Positions 45,199-56,808 of a DNA stretch of 64,000 bases are shown here, in pieces. Numbering within the stretch: position 1 is the first letter of the stretch; every line of letters begins with the position of its first letter. The position numbers and the translations under genes are program-made. The stretch spans positions 248,001 to 312,000 of the forward strand of contig JAGEMR010000016.1 in NCBI GenBank assembly GCA_021030915.1. The letters run 5' to 3'. A model generated the notes under the pieces. It had not been told where the DNA came from. It worked only from the letters and a program-made list of their open reading frames with translations, and made no database searches. The stretch is from Astrothelium macrocarpum (taxonomy: Eukaryota; Ascomycota; Dothideomycetes; Trypetheliales; Trypetheliaceae).

Positions 45199-46249
45199 TT
45201 CGCAAGTGAATGATAGTCCTCGCGGTCCAAGAAGTAGCCAGCAAAGATTGAAGCGAGCACCAGGACCCTGTTATAAATGGAAGAGTCCAGTTGTCAATGG
45301 CATACGCCTGCACGCTATCTGTGTCTTACCATCTCTTCTTCATTTCTAGTTGAGGTAGGATGTTACGATCTGCCCCATCGAGCAAGTACTGTGGCGCCAG
45401 CAGGGGGCAAGCCAAGGTATTAGGTGTAAGGCCACCCGCGGATATTCCTCTAGGAAGAGTAATAAGACTTGCGGGGTGGGGTTAGGTATTCTTCCATGTC
45501 AATTTATAACGGAGTGTAAAGTTTTGCTGGACCCTCCATAAGGGAAACCAAAATTCAGCCATTCTTGTCTAATGATATAGGTTCAAAGATAGTATTTAGC
45601 TGAGCGTGAATAGATTTGCTGTAAAGCGCCCAGGCACGTCCAATGGATACCCACTGATCAACGCGTTCTTTTGGGTCTGTGCTGATCTAGTCTGACTGGA
45701 TCGAAATAATAGATTCAATAAAAGATGGAAACAGCAGGCCAAATGAAATGTGACCTACGAAGGATTGTTAGGGCTTATCAAACGAGAAGACGTTCAGTCA
45801 GCCTTGGTCATTGTCTAGTCATGAAGATTTTCTGGAGCAGCTTGATTTTCATGATGGAGGGGCTATCCACCGGAGATGAATGGGCGCTGTGGTTGTACCA
45901 TAATGCTATTGACAGATTGGGGGCTATACCGAGAGCTTTGACCGAAAACATGCTGAATGAACAGGGTCTGTTTGTTGGCTAGTGCCCGTAGAAGTTTCGA
46001 AAGAAGGCAATAGGTACAGCACCGATTCATGACCGATGGCTAGCGCTGACGATCGTGTTGGTGAACTTAATACCCGGCGACTGCGGTCGGACATTGTCGC
46101 GGTATCCTACATGTTCTATTCTCAACTTGGCTACCTCCACTTATGGTTGTAATATCTGCCAGCGAAGAATGTGCTCAATATGCATCGGCCGACGCAGCCT
46201 ATCCATAAAGTCAGGTTTTGATGACAGACGAATTTCAATGGAAATCGAG
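45199..46249. other. intergenic, P450 promoter side
   Basis: Promoter of the P450 gene and unassigned DNA. An 85-codon plus frame at 45725..45982 has no features. Confidence 0.45.
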
Positions 46250-46433
46250 GAAGGTTGTGCAGCACGACAGGTTCGGTGATTTCCATGGGCGGGGTTGACG
46301 GCGCTACCGATGGTCTTGGAGGCCTGTTGCAGATGGTTAGCATATGCTCAGGAGTCATGTTTGTAAGGAACGAGTGATGAAAAAGCGAGTTTTCGCATAC
46401 CTCAAGGACAGCAACTTTCTTGATGGGAGGCAT
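46250..46433 (-). pseudogene. stump of an NmrA/isoflavone-reductase-type NAD(P)-binding protein gene
   Basis: The minus strand starts with ATG and encodes MPPIKKVAVLE. It then has a 69-nt intron-like segment with donor GTATGC, branch GCTAAC and acceptor CAG, and resumes ASKTIGSAV. This matches the N-terminal Rossmann start of fungal NmrA/PCBER-type SDRs, where the usual glycines of G-A-S-G-x-x-G are here replaced (E-A-S-K-T-I-G). After SAV the sequence loses all resemblance and soon stops. Interpreted as a decayed 5' remnant. Confidence 0.4.
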
Positions 46434-47160
46434 TCCTGCTGACTTCTGAGAAAGGAAAGCTAACTGAGCAAAGACGAATCCACGGAAATGGGAACGAGCG
46501 GTCTTTAAGACCTTATCCGATGTTTTTCCATGCTCGTTGGAATTACTCTCAATCTTCTAGGGCGGGACGAGCTCCTTGGTTGATACATTGCCTGGTACGG
46601 CATCGCTTGAAAGACAACAATTGGGAGAAAGCAAGGTCATACAACTAATACCGTTGTATAGTAATTCCAGGGCCCGTTCATTAGACTGATAGCCTAAGCT
46701 AGCCTATGCAAATCTGAGAAGAGGCTGAGCAGCCCAAACAAGGGGTGAGCTGATGTTGAGCGGGTGGCTTGGATTACCACATTTAGTCTAGTTTAGCGCT
46801 AACAGAAAACCTTATACTCTCCATAGCGCAAGTACCTAGTGTTTGCATCATTAGAAATATATCTCTAGTATCTTTATACTCCAGGAGTTAAACATTGCAA
46901 AACATCGTACATCTAGACTCCAAGCTCTAGTCCTTCCAGATACCGTTATTCCCCGCTGTCGTAGCCCCGAGAAAGATAGCCTAGGATAAAGTCCGTACAT
47001 TTGTTACACAGCCAAATACAGTGACGAATCTCATAAATCCTACAGTAATCCCAGAACCAGCGCAAGCAATGTCTAGATATCCTTATTATGAAATAAAAAA
47101 GTAATCCTGTGCTTGCGTGCCGCAACCATACCACTGATTGACGAAAATCTCCACGCCAAA
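46434..47160. other. intergenic with dispersed repeat
   Basis: Includes a repeat copy at 46690..46800 and the 3' flank of the caspase-domain gene. Confidence 0.5.
46690..46800 (+). repeat. TGAGC-rich repeat, copy 6
   Basis: Combines the GAGAAGAGGCTGAGCAGCC block of copy 3 with the GTGGCTTGGATTACCACAT block of copies 2 and 4. This shows that the separate fragments elsewhere belong to one original element. Confidence 0.6.
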
Positions 47161-48490
47161 CTAGGAACAATCATCATGCTCTGCGCTGCCACTGTTTGCA
47201 GGTGAGATGGGAGCAGCGTTCAAAAGCCCTGTCGAAAGTGCTACTTCTGTTTCGGTCTGGTTCCTACGTTGTGCGCCTTCTCTCCCAAGCTTGAGCAACA
47301 CGGCCCCAATCTTTGATACGGGGTCCCAGTATGCGTCCTTCCATATAGAGTTCTTTCCAAGAAGATCTATTCTATGGGCATTGATAGTTTTTTCCAGCAT
47401 CATCTTTCGCAACGCTCTTGCAAGGTTTCTGATGTCATCTTCTGTCAGACTCTCACAATGGAAACGAAGATCTAGGTAGTTTGGCTTGGAGACGCGGTTT
47501 GGGTCCTGAATCTGCTCGGGCGGAAGAGAAGGGGGGGTGCAATCGGCGTATAGTGGAGTGAAGCTAATGTCGTCAAAGCTCGACGCTTTTTTGGTTAGCA
47601 TCGGTGATTGATCCTTGGGGAAATTGGGGGCTTCCGTAATGATACGCAGTAATTCAGATGAAGGGAAGAATTGCTTGTGTAGTTGATGTTGCTTTCTGAG
47701 AGCCCAAATCAAGGCTGAAGTGAAAGATTGTTCGCCGGGAATGCGAGTTCTTGCATCTGCTGTGCAGGCAGCAAGGGTTTCGAACCGCTTGTGATTCCCC
47801 GATCTACTGATTAAGCCGGCATGGCAGCAGTCGAATATTAGCAGCACATCGGCGTCTGCACCATGGATTATATTCTCAACGCTTCCCCACATGATGCTGT
47901 TGCGTTCCATATGAACGGAATAACTTTGTGAAGTGTTGCTAGTTTCAGTGTCAGAAACAATAACGTGTAGAAGAAAAAGACTCTTACGCTACGAGTCGTA
48001 GTCTTTTGCGACCAGTTTCTACGGTGTCATCAAATTCAGGCAGATACGACCAGCCATGACCTGCATAGTAGATGATGAAGAGGACATGGTCTTTCTGACT
48101 CTCGTATTCTTTGACAAAGTTGGCAAGATGCACGTTCATCTGGGCTTGAGGGCGCTCCTTGTGACTAAGTTCTGCCCTTGTAACCTCGAAGCCATATGTA
48201 TCCTTTAATACACCAGACAGTTGATCGACCTATCAAATCAGCTAAAGCTTCCCTTTTGGATTTTGAAGGCATACCTCTTCTTTAGTTTTTAATTCGTCAC
48301 ATGTATCGTCCCAGGAGAGCAGGAGAGCCGCACTTTTGTCGTAGTGGACAAATTTAGATGCATGGTCCATTGCCTTTTCCCATAGAATCCGGTTGGCAGC
48401 CTGGTCAGCAAGAGATGGCGGCTGTTCTTGTGTGCCCGAACTACTGCCACCTACTAACGTAGGCTGCCATTGACAACTTGGGCTCGACAT
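47161..48490 (-). CDS. caspase-domain protein (peptidase C14, metacaspase-like)
   Basis: Exons complement(47161..47938, 47988..48229, 48275..48490), 411 aa. Introns of 49 and 45 nt have GTAAGA and GTATGC donors. The short N-terminus (about 45 residues) lacks the Pro/Gln-rich or zinc-finger prodomain of classical metacaspases. The p20-like fold carries both catalytic residues: His130 in YYAGHGW and Cys191 in LLIFDCCHAG. After it come FETLAACTADARTRIPG, SFTSALIWAL and a conserved SELLRIITEAPNFPKDQSP segment. The C-terminal 130 residues include CESLTEDDIRNLARALRKMM. Fungal caspase-like proteins act in stress and programmed or heterokaryon-incompatibility cell death. It lies about 4 kb from a HET-domain gene, which fits such a role by context. 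Confidence 0.9.
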
Positions 48491-50409
48491 TGTTGTACTC
48501 GGCGCTCAAGGCAATCGCACTGCCGTTGATAACTTGGGCCCGAACGCAAGGACTCGAACTCACCAGGAAACCCTTCGAGGCAATTCGATGACAAGCAATC
48601 GTTTATAAGGCCTGAATACCAAACAGTTGCTTCACGCATGGTGCGTGAGGCACGACGTCGATGGCACAGCCTCTCAACAAACGTCACTCGTGGAAACATC
48701 TTTCAATCTTCACAGTTGAGAGCCTTGAGAGTGCCTGGGCTGACTTGATGGCACAGTCTTGCTGTGCCTACTCGATGTGACTAGAGAACGCATGGTAGTG
48801 ACGCCTTTCCGTATTCGGATGGAAGCTATACCTGCTCGAGACTTTTCAGTAAAGCGGTGAATTACCTTACGTTAGGACCGCCAAGGCAGTGCTGGTTCTG
48901 GAGGTGGGCATCTGAGAGGACTGTCAGCTCATCAGATAGACTGCTAAGGTTCTTTAGTTCGTCGAAGAATCCTGCCTGTTGACTCTGTATTAGATAGTTG
49001 CTTAGTACGGCACGGTGTGAGTCAAGTCGATCTGATGACATTATTCGACCTGTACCAAAAAAAATTCTCGTTTGGCCGAGATAAATATAAAGGCTGCCAG
49101 TGTTCTTGGGCATCTTCAAAGCCTTCCACATTTGCGGATCAGCAATTTTTCCACTTCATTACTGAGCAACTATTTCGAGATTTCGAGCAAGCCGTCTCCT
49201 AGTCTAATCTCATTGGTGATGTCTCGCCTTTCTATACGGTGAGATTCCTCGATTTACCGTTGACGCCGGGCTGCAGCAGCGCGTGCCGGGGGTTGCTCCT
49301 TTGCAGACACTTCGCAGGACTTCCCCCATACAAAAGTCTTGATTGACTGGACCGTCAACCCACCGACCCACTCGGGGGGTTCTTGTTGGGAGCTAATTCG
49401 TGCTCGAGGGTGGTGTGGCTTCACTAGCACTGTCATTGGTCCCCGCTTCAGCAGAGCATCGTCAGTATCGGACTTAGTATCTGCCTTTGAGCCTCATGAG
49501 GCTATGTACACAACAAGGCCGACGGTTCGCGTCATATAAGTTAGCGATAGCTGCCTGGTATGCTCGATCAGTTAGACACTTTCAGCAGAGAAGCCTTGCC
49601 TTGCTGATTTATACGCCATAAGTCCGAAGGCTAACGGCTCTTCCGGACATTGAGCTCCATTCAAGTCGGAGGCCGGGTGCATACGATCACCCATGGCGGG
49701 TTCTCAACCAGTAAGCATGCTCTACTCGAATTAGCAGGCTCGATCTTAACAATTCTAGTCCGTAGCGGGCCCAGATGGTCGGGCATATCATCCTCAGTTC
49801 AACCAGAACACCTCAGCAAGTCTGCCTTGGCCTTCAACTCGGGCGTAATAACCCTAACATTGCAACAGTTCCCGGCTAAGCTGGAAGAGGGCAAGAAGGC
49901 CTGGTACTCGTCGAGTTTCCGAGGAGAGAACAAGTTAGTGACCATTGTTGGCAGGAGACAGCAAGGTGAAGAATGGGAGTACAAGGCAAACGATTTATCG
50001 GACCAACCCGTAGAGTCCGGCAGTTGGATTAAAGAGAGCAAACTCTCCAATGCCTAAGGATCCACAGGCGATGAGATTGTATACCAATCGTGTTTCGAAA
50101 GCAGGCGAATTGGCGGGCGTCTGCAAGGCGAACCGCATGTAGCGAGAAGTACTGTCATACTGAATTGTATAGATTGTTGATCATACCAGATACAATCAGC
50201 CTAGTTGAACAATAAAAGGACTGACCATGAATCTGAAATGTGCGCGCACAATTGAATTTTTCAATACTTTGTAATGGAATGTGCCAATTCCTCCCCAAAA
50301 GATGTCGAGTTCGGAGCAGTACAATGCGAAGTAGAAGCGGAGAAGTCCCCGACACACTCAAAAGCTTCCACCTACCAATCTCGCTCCACCTTGTTGCCTG
50401 TGACTGAAC
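48491..50409. other. gene-poor stretch with one possible gene fragment
   Basis: Promoter of the caspase gene, unassigned DNA, and a doubtful coding stretch at about 49645..50057 described separately. Confidence 0.45.
49645..50057 (+). pseudogene. possible gene remnant of unknown family
   Basis: A 135-codon frame with no ATG near its start, preceded closely by a stop. It contains a convincing 48-nt intron (about 49712..49759: GTAAGC donor, CTTAAC branch, CTAG acceptor). The downstream part reads as protein (KAWYSSSFRGENKLVTIVG, EEWEYKANDLSDQPV). The missing start suggests an incomplete or decayed gene, or an upstream exon I could not find. Confidence 0.3.
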
Positions 50410-51644
50410 ATGCAGGTCAGTCTATTTCTAGCTGCTACCAAAACAAGTGACTTATGAATTCCAGCTAGGAGCGGCCGCCGTAGGAGGTGTTGTCGGTTTC
50501 CTCGGTGGACGACTGGTGCTAAGACAGGAGCAAGTCGACGGCAGACACCTAAGCAGGCGCCTCAGGAGCATGTTCGGAAACGTTAGTATTGTTGCAAGCT
50601 ACAAAATTCAGGATACTGACAGTCTCTGATATAGTAGAAGAATGTCCACGCGGCTACCCCAACCTTGCTGCTTTTGTCGACAGCGATGAGAGCTTCATGG
50701 TCTATCGGCGATTCGGATGGCTCCAAAGTCGTCTACTTTTGGAAAAACAAGATGAGCTCCGTGTCTTGGAACGTACTTTGGATGAAATGGATCAATACGA
50801 TGCTGTGCAAAACCCTACGAGACTAGTGACACGGGATCTTAGTAAGGAAGATGCCGCGCCTCGTAGGGATCTGCTCAAGCAGATTGAAGACAAATACCGC
50901 GAATACGGTACGCTACAACCTTGTCTAACACAGTTATCGTCATTAACCTCGCTTAGCGAGCCTTTTGGTTCTGGCACAGCAATTAGTGTCGTTCAACAAA
51001 CCCGCACAATGTGACTACCGCAGTGTGGTCAACTACATGGGCGAAAATAAACCCCTGGTTGCTGAAGAAGCAAAATGGATTCAACATCGAGAAGACATAA
51101 TTACCCTGAGGAATGGCCGAGAACACGCCTGGCTCGACTCCGGAATTGAGCATACTCTCAAGTGGTGTCAGGTTAGGCTTGGAGCAAAAAGAATAGTGGA
51201 GGTGAGCTGCGGATTTATACTTGTCATAACTGGATCACTGACTGTCTCCCTCAAAGCACTTTTTTTGTCCTCCAGAACACCTCCGAAAGTCCACAGGTCG
51301 AACAGTCTACTTTGACCGTGAAATTATCAACAATGTTGCTGGAAGTATAATCATTTTTGCGATTCTCGTGCTGCTTGTTGTCCCAATCTATGTGCTTTAC
51401 CACCTAGTTGCGCAGGTCGGCAATAGTAAATCTTATGCCATCTGTATTGGAGTCCTGCTGGTTTTTACACTGGCGTTCTCTGCTGTACTGTCGCTTTTCA
51501 CCAGGGCTAGAAGGCATGAGATACTCGGCGCTGCTGCTGCGTGAGTATGAAATTTCCATTTCTCTGCCTCAGCACTGATACCACAACAGCTATTGCGCCG
51601 TCCTCGTCGTCTTCCTAGGTAACGTAGGGTGCAATACCACCTGA
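50410..51644 (+). CDS. DUF6594 membrane protein
   Basis: Exons 50410..50415, 50465..50585, 50635..50907, 50957..51201, 51257..51540 and 51590..51644, 327 aa. The five introns are 49, 49, 49, 55 and 49 nt with CTGAC/TTAAC branches. The first exon (MQ) is uncertain; the rest is firm. The conserved DUF6594 course is visible: CPRGYPNLAAFVDSDESFM, YRRFGWLQSRLLLEKQDELR, LLKQIEDKYREYASLLVLAQ, DYRSVVNYMGENKPLV, EHAWLDSGIEH, then three C-terminal membrane helices (IIIFAILVLLVVPIYVLYHL; CIGVLLVFTLAFSAVLSLFT; AAYCAVLVVFLGN). The helical N-terminal part is predicted cytosolic. Function is unknown; the family is expanded in Leotiomycetes and related fungi. Confidence 0.85.
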
Positions 51645-52771
51645 TAACCAAGCTACTCAAACCTTTCAAGGACTTCTGGTCATAGAGTTCCTAAAATGCT
51701 AACAAGTGGATTTGTTGAGTTGTTCTACTAAAGTCTCCACACATGAAGACTCTTTGCTCAAAAGCGCCTACTTGCTTTCAACTAGCTCGGAACAGTGTAA
51801 TCTCTCAAACTTCTTGGACAGGTTTTGGCCAAAAGTCATACTCGTAGTCCTTAAATGGAGTCATTATTTTGTTAATTTTCCGTAAACACCATCTTTGTAG
51901 CGCTGGACCATGCTCGAATAGACTCTGCTCTAATCTATAAAGTGACAGGGTTTTAAATCCCTGTAATCCAACGCAGGATATCCAGACAACAGCTCTGTAG
52001 AAGTAATTTCAGTGAAAATTCGGCCTTTCTCGCTCAAGCTGGCATTCTATTTCGCAACCTTCAGACCATGGCATTACATATCTACCACCGATACGGAAGT
52101 GATGCTGAAGTTTATGAAAAGACTGGCGTGTGAAGCATGACTATGAGCAACAGCAAAGTATTGCCTCAATGCCAGTCTGAATTCCCCAGTGCGACAAGCC
52201 CGTATGTTCCAGAATGTAGGTATCATATACATAGCCACTTTTGTTCCCAAATTCGCATTCTTAGAAACAGGAAATGCCAGATGCCGACTACTTCCGCAAG
52301 TCTCGTATGACCGGATGATGTTAGCAAATCCCGGTGAGATTAGATTCGGAGAATGTATAGGTGATGCTCTTTTTCCAAACTACTTAGGAAGATGTCCAAC
52401 AATTCCATTCTGGTGCCAGCGCAACTACTTTTGGCTAGAGAAACCCCTCCAAACCAGCCGAATATCAAACATTCATTTGAGACTCACTGTTCACCATTCA
52501 CCATTCACCATTCAACTTCAACAATACATTTCAAAAAAATATAGCCAACAAGAAAGACTCAAAGATTAGTCTTGATATTGATTGCGAGTTGAAATTCTAG
52601 TTTCAGTTACGTTTGCGTCGTCAAAAGGGTGGCATACTCGCTAGTGAACGTCAGGGTGGTTCCGTACAGCCACAAGTTCTAGTCCCGTTTCGGATAGCGT
52701 ACTTTGGTTGTATCTGTGGACAACGCACGTTCGGGCTCGCAAGGTACCCCCAAGGGAACGAATGACAACCG
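51645..52771. other. intergenic between DUF6594 and HET genes
   Basis: Contains an 8-bp tandem CACCATTC (three copies, about 52490..52513) and the left copy of the repeat flanking the HET gene (about 52618..52660). No gene recognised. Confidence 0.5.
52618..52660 (+). repeat. left direct repeat flanking the HET gene
   Basis: Similar to 57063..57105. Over the 26-nt core beginning TGGCA and ending CAGG, 22 positions agree and all four differences are transitions. Confidence 0.5.
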
Positions 52772-55700
52772 ATGTCGCCTGTGCAATTTTCCTCAGATGT
52801 CACAACTGGACCAGCTGAGGATGAAGCCGATCGGACAGAGGATGGTCGCCTTATCTTCAGAACTGAGCATTACAATAAGCTCGAGATGCCTGGCGCGATT
52901 CGAATACTGAATGTCTTTCCAGTGCATCGTGATGACTTTGAGATTCACGGCGAACTCATTCTCGGGACAACGCTGAATCTAAAGAGGCGCATGGACTATG
53001 ATCCCCCTATCAGGTTTGAACCGTATGATGCCCTTTCGTGGTGCTGGGGAAAACAAAGCAGAGGATCGTGGATCAACATCCGTCAGGGTGGTACGGTTTA
53101 TGCAAAGGCGGTGCGCCCTGATCTCGTTGCTGCGCTCCGCGCGCTTCGGCATGATGAGCATGATCGGAGAATTTGGATCGATGCCGTTTGTATCGATCAA
53201 GAAAACGTTGCGGAACGCAACCAGCAAGTCGAGATGATGGCTCAGATATATGGGAACGCAGATTGCGTGCGAATCTGGCTTGGAAATCCTACCGAGTCCA
53301 GTAGGGTCGCTATCCGATTCATTAAGAAAGAGGTGCTGCAACCTCAACACTTTGACGAATTATGCGAAAGCGAGAAAGCCACTGAGAAATGAAGATCACT
53401 CTTTGAATTCATGCAGCGTCCATGGTTTTCACGGCGCTGGGTTGTTCAAGAAGCAGCACTCTCAAAGAAGGCAATCGTCCATCGTGGGTCGGCAAAGATC
53501 TCGTGGAATAAGTTTGCGGTCGCCGTTGAGCTTTTTGTTGAAGTTGAATCAGTTACCCACAGATTGTCTGAGGTTATGAAGAAGGACCCTAGGTATTTTC
53601 ATGTTCCTAGGTGGTTTGAGTGTGTTTCAGCACTAGGAACAAGCCTTCTTGTCGATGCAACAGGCAAATTGTTTCGTAACAACGATTACACACCAAAGGC
53701 ATCTACGGGAAATATGAAGTCAAGGTTCAAGAAGAGATCTGCAATACCTCTGGATGAGGTCGACATTGAATCAGAGGACGATGAAGTGCTATCTCCCCGA
53801 GAACGTGCCCGTCAACATGAGCTCGACTGTTTAGCCAACGAGATAGTTTCGAAAGGTCAACTACTCTTGAACCTCGAGTACCTGGTCTGCAGCTTGTCTA
53901 GTTTGACAATTCGAAGCCTCATGATACTGTATACGCACTACTCGGAATCGCCAAAGACACAAGTACAGCAGCTGTCAATCAGGAAATTCACGTCTCTGAT
54001 CGCACCCAAAGAGCATTAGAGGTTCTAGGGGAAAGAAAAAAGTACACTGTCAACTACGAGACACCGTACGTTGATGTTTGTAAAGATTTCATCCAGTTTT
54101 GCGTTGAACGTGCCTTGCGTATCGATCCCTCTCGGGCGCTGGATGTGATTTGTAGACCATGGGCAGCTGAACTTGTTCAATCGGTGGAGAATGCGGAAGG
54201 AATGGCCATGCCATCATGGATAACTCAACGTTCCAAAGCTTCTTATGTAATGGACGCCACACCTGGAGTTGATGGAATAAGGATGGGTCGGAGGAATGCC
54301 GACACGCTCGTAGGGATGCCCTCTCTAACACAGCGAAACTACAATGCTTCTGGGACGAAAGAATTGGATGTGATGGCTTTTCGGTTTCGTAAAAGGTCGC
54401 TGAACCGTGGGAAGACTAGGAGCACAGATCTACACGAGGGCAGAATCCAATTTATGGGTCAAAGCAGAGGGAGCAAGACCACGAAATTAGAGGGAAAAGG
54501 TCAATATGGTGCGAGAACTACGATGCGGGAGCAACCTATGCGGGATACTTCGTACCAGGAGAAACGTAATGAACATGGGAAAAGGCAGCGCAAACAAGAG
54601 AGAGACACTGATCATGGAAGCGAGCCTCCGAGAACAAGCACTCGATTGAAATTTGCATATCAAGTGCCATTGAGTCATTTTAGTATGTATGTCAAAGGGT
54701 TCATTCTAGATAAGATACAAGACGTACAATTCTTATCACAAAATGGTTCCATACCAAGCGACTGGGCACAGTTCGCAGGATGGACGAACTTGCAAACCCA
54801 CCCTCCAGACCATTTCTGGCGTACTCTCGTCGCCAATCGCGGACGAGATGATAAAAACCCTCCGTTATACTATTCCCGAGCTTGTAAGGAATCATTTCGC
54901 AGAGGCGGCTTCCAAACTGGTGCGATCGACACAACGAACCTTATCAACCATGAACCCAACTCTGTAGTGGCTCAATTCTGTCGTAGAGTCCAGGCTGCTA
55001 TATGGAACCGGGCGCTTATCAGAACAGCAGGCGGGCAGCTTGGCTTAGTTTCTCGGAATGTTCAAGCTGGAGACCTAGTTTGCATCATGTATGGTTGCAG
55101 TGTTCCGGTCATCCTCCGTAGGTACGGGCCAAAAGACACCAGAACTACGAATATTGAATTGAAATATGACTTGAAATACTCAGCGGAACGAGTTGGAGAT
55201 AATTACATCAAACGCCTGGAGAGAAGACGAGACTTCATGGCAGAGCGTGAGAAAGATAACAAGCGTTACCTGGAGTGGGAGAAGATTAAACGTGAAGCTT
55301 GGAGGTCTGATAAACGGTGGGCAGATGACTGGGAAAAAAAGCGTCAGGCACTGATGCTAGTTCATGAATTCAACAGTTGGGTGCTGAAGGAGATGAGCAC
55401 GGGAAACAAGTCCAAGAAAGAGATCAAAATACTGACGAACATGGTGGATATTTCGCTGACAGACAAGCGCAAACCTACTCCAATTACGGAGGACCAAAAA
55501 GGTTTTTGGAAAGAGTTCGAAGAAGACAAATGGCGCGAACGATGGCGGCGGGAAAATGACCAGTTTTCAGGGGAGGATGGGTTCAGGGTCTGGCTCAAGC
55601 AGAGAGGAAAGCAAGCTGGATGTCCAGCAGAATGGCAGACACATAGGGGCGAATGGGAGAAGGATGACCATTGGATAAGATCCTGGAAGGCAGAGAACTC

Positions 55701-56808
55701 GAGATTTTTGTGCATCGATTCATTTAGGACTTGGCTGAGCGAGAAGGGTAAGTTCTGTGGGGAAGAGGAAGACGTGAAAGACAGGCAAGAATGGGAGCTG
55801 GACGTTGATTGGCGTCGAGAATGGCGTTCGGCAAATCCACGCGCCTCAGAGGAGGATGAGTTCAGTGTGTGGATGGACAAGAGAGGCAAAAGAAATTGTA
55901 TAAGACAGGACGTAAAAAAGAGAGATGAGCGGAGTGAGTATAGTGATTGGTCGAAGCACTGGCGACTAGAGCATAGCGATGCCAGCCTCTCTGATGAATT
56001 TCGAGCTTGGGAGAAAGAGCGCGACGAGAGGGATGCGCACGAGCGTGAAACCAATCGATTGAGAGCAGAGGCAGCAAGTAGGTATCTAAGAGAACCGTTT
56101 CTGGAGTGTTGGAGGGAACATTGGAGGCCTCCCGCCTACAATTGGAGAGAATGGCAATCAGCCCTGACCTACGGCCGCAGATGGAAGCAGCTCGGTATAC
56201 GCGAGAAGAGGAACTCCCGAATAGAGCAAATCAATGGGTCGCACCCGTCAGTGGAGCGGAGATGGAGACAAGAAGTAAAACGTAGTGCTTATGAGAAAAC
56301 AAAGCTGCAGCAAATACAGGCCGCTCAGGAGCAAGAAATCCGGGCCTCAAACGGACAACCCACAAGCGCCCCAGCACGCAACGGTGAACACAAGATTATT
56401 CAGAATGAAGTTGTGCATAGCCTAGGAGATCACGAGGACTCAGATGAGCATAAAAAAAAAAACGATCTAAAGAGGCCAAAGATCTCCCCAGGAGGATTAA
56501 CGGACAATATTCTGTCGAAAGAAGACCTCAAGTCCCGAATCCGACGAAAGAAAGAAGAGTCACCGGAGCAATGGAGCAAATCCCAAGCAAGCATTGAAAG
56601 GAGGAAACAGCGACAAAGACTTAGCGAAGAGGAGAAAACTGCCTACGAAGAAAGAATAGCTACAAACTTTCGAACAAATCTAGGTAACGATGGTCGATGG
56701 TGGTATCAGATGTTTGGCGAATGCTATATTCATGGTATGATGGATGGCGAGGCTATAGCGCATCAAAACCACACGGGTATTCCAACTACTGTCTTCGAGA
56801 TTCGTTGA
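52772..56808 (+). pseudogene. HET (heterokaryon incompatibility) domain gene, interrupted
   Basis: One long gene in three open segments. 52772..53392 encodes the HET core (FEPYDALSWCWG, RIWIDAVCIDQENVAERNQQ, VRIWLGN) and ends at TGA (53390..53392), where relatives have Trp before RSLFEFMQRPWF. The frame continues unchanged from 53393 (FMQRPWFSRRWVVQEAAL, FVEVESVTHRLSEVM). At about 53905 one base is missing and the sequence shifts frame to FDNSKPHDTVYALLGIAKD, running open to 56808. The last part has AEGMAMPSWI, GMPSLTQRNYNA, NPPLYYSRACKESFRRGG, GDLVCIMYGCSVPVILRR and YIHGMMDGEAIAHQN. An intact product would be about 1,345 residues. Alternatives are assembly errors or an active truncated HET protein of 206 aa. 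Confidence 0.85.
55291..56050 (+). repeat. five-unit Trp-rich coding repeat in the HET gene
   Basis: Five units of about 47 codons (starting near 55291, 55486, 55648, 55789 and 55930). Each has the pattern E-x-D-x-x-W-x3-W-x3-N, then an F-x-x-W-x3-R/K-G-K core. Units 3 and 4 are exactly 141 nt. DNA identity between units is low, so the repeat is old or under selection for its Trp/charged pattern. Confidence 0.75.

Noticed and set aside
43427..48490. Secondary-metabolite cluster around the P450
   Set aside because: No backbone synthase, transferase or cluster regulator is present; the only neighbour of that type is a decayed NmrA stump.
53330..53420. An intron that would remove the HET in-frame stop
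   Set aside because: No GT-AG pair around the stop restores the frame, and the sequence on both sides aligns directly with the conserved HET course with only the Trp codon changed.
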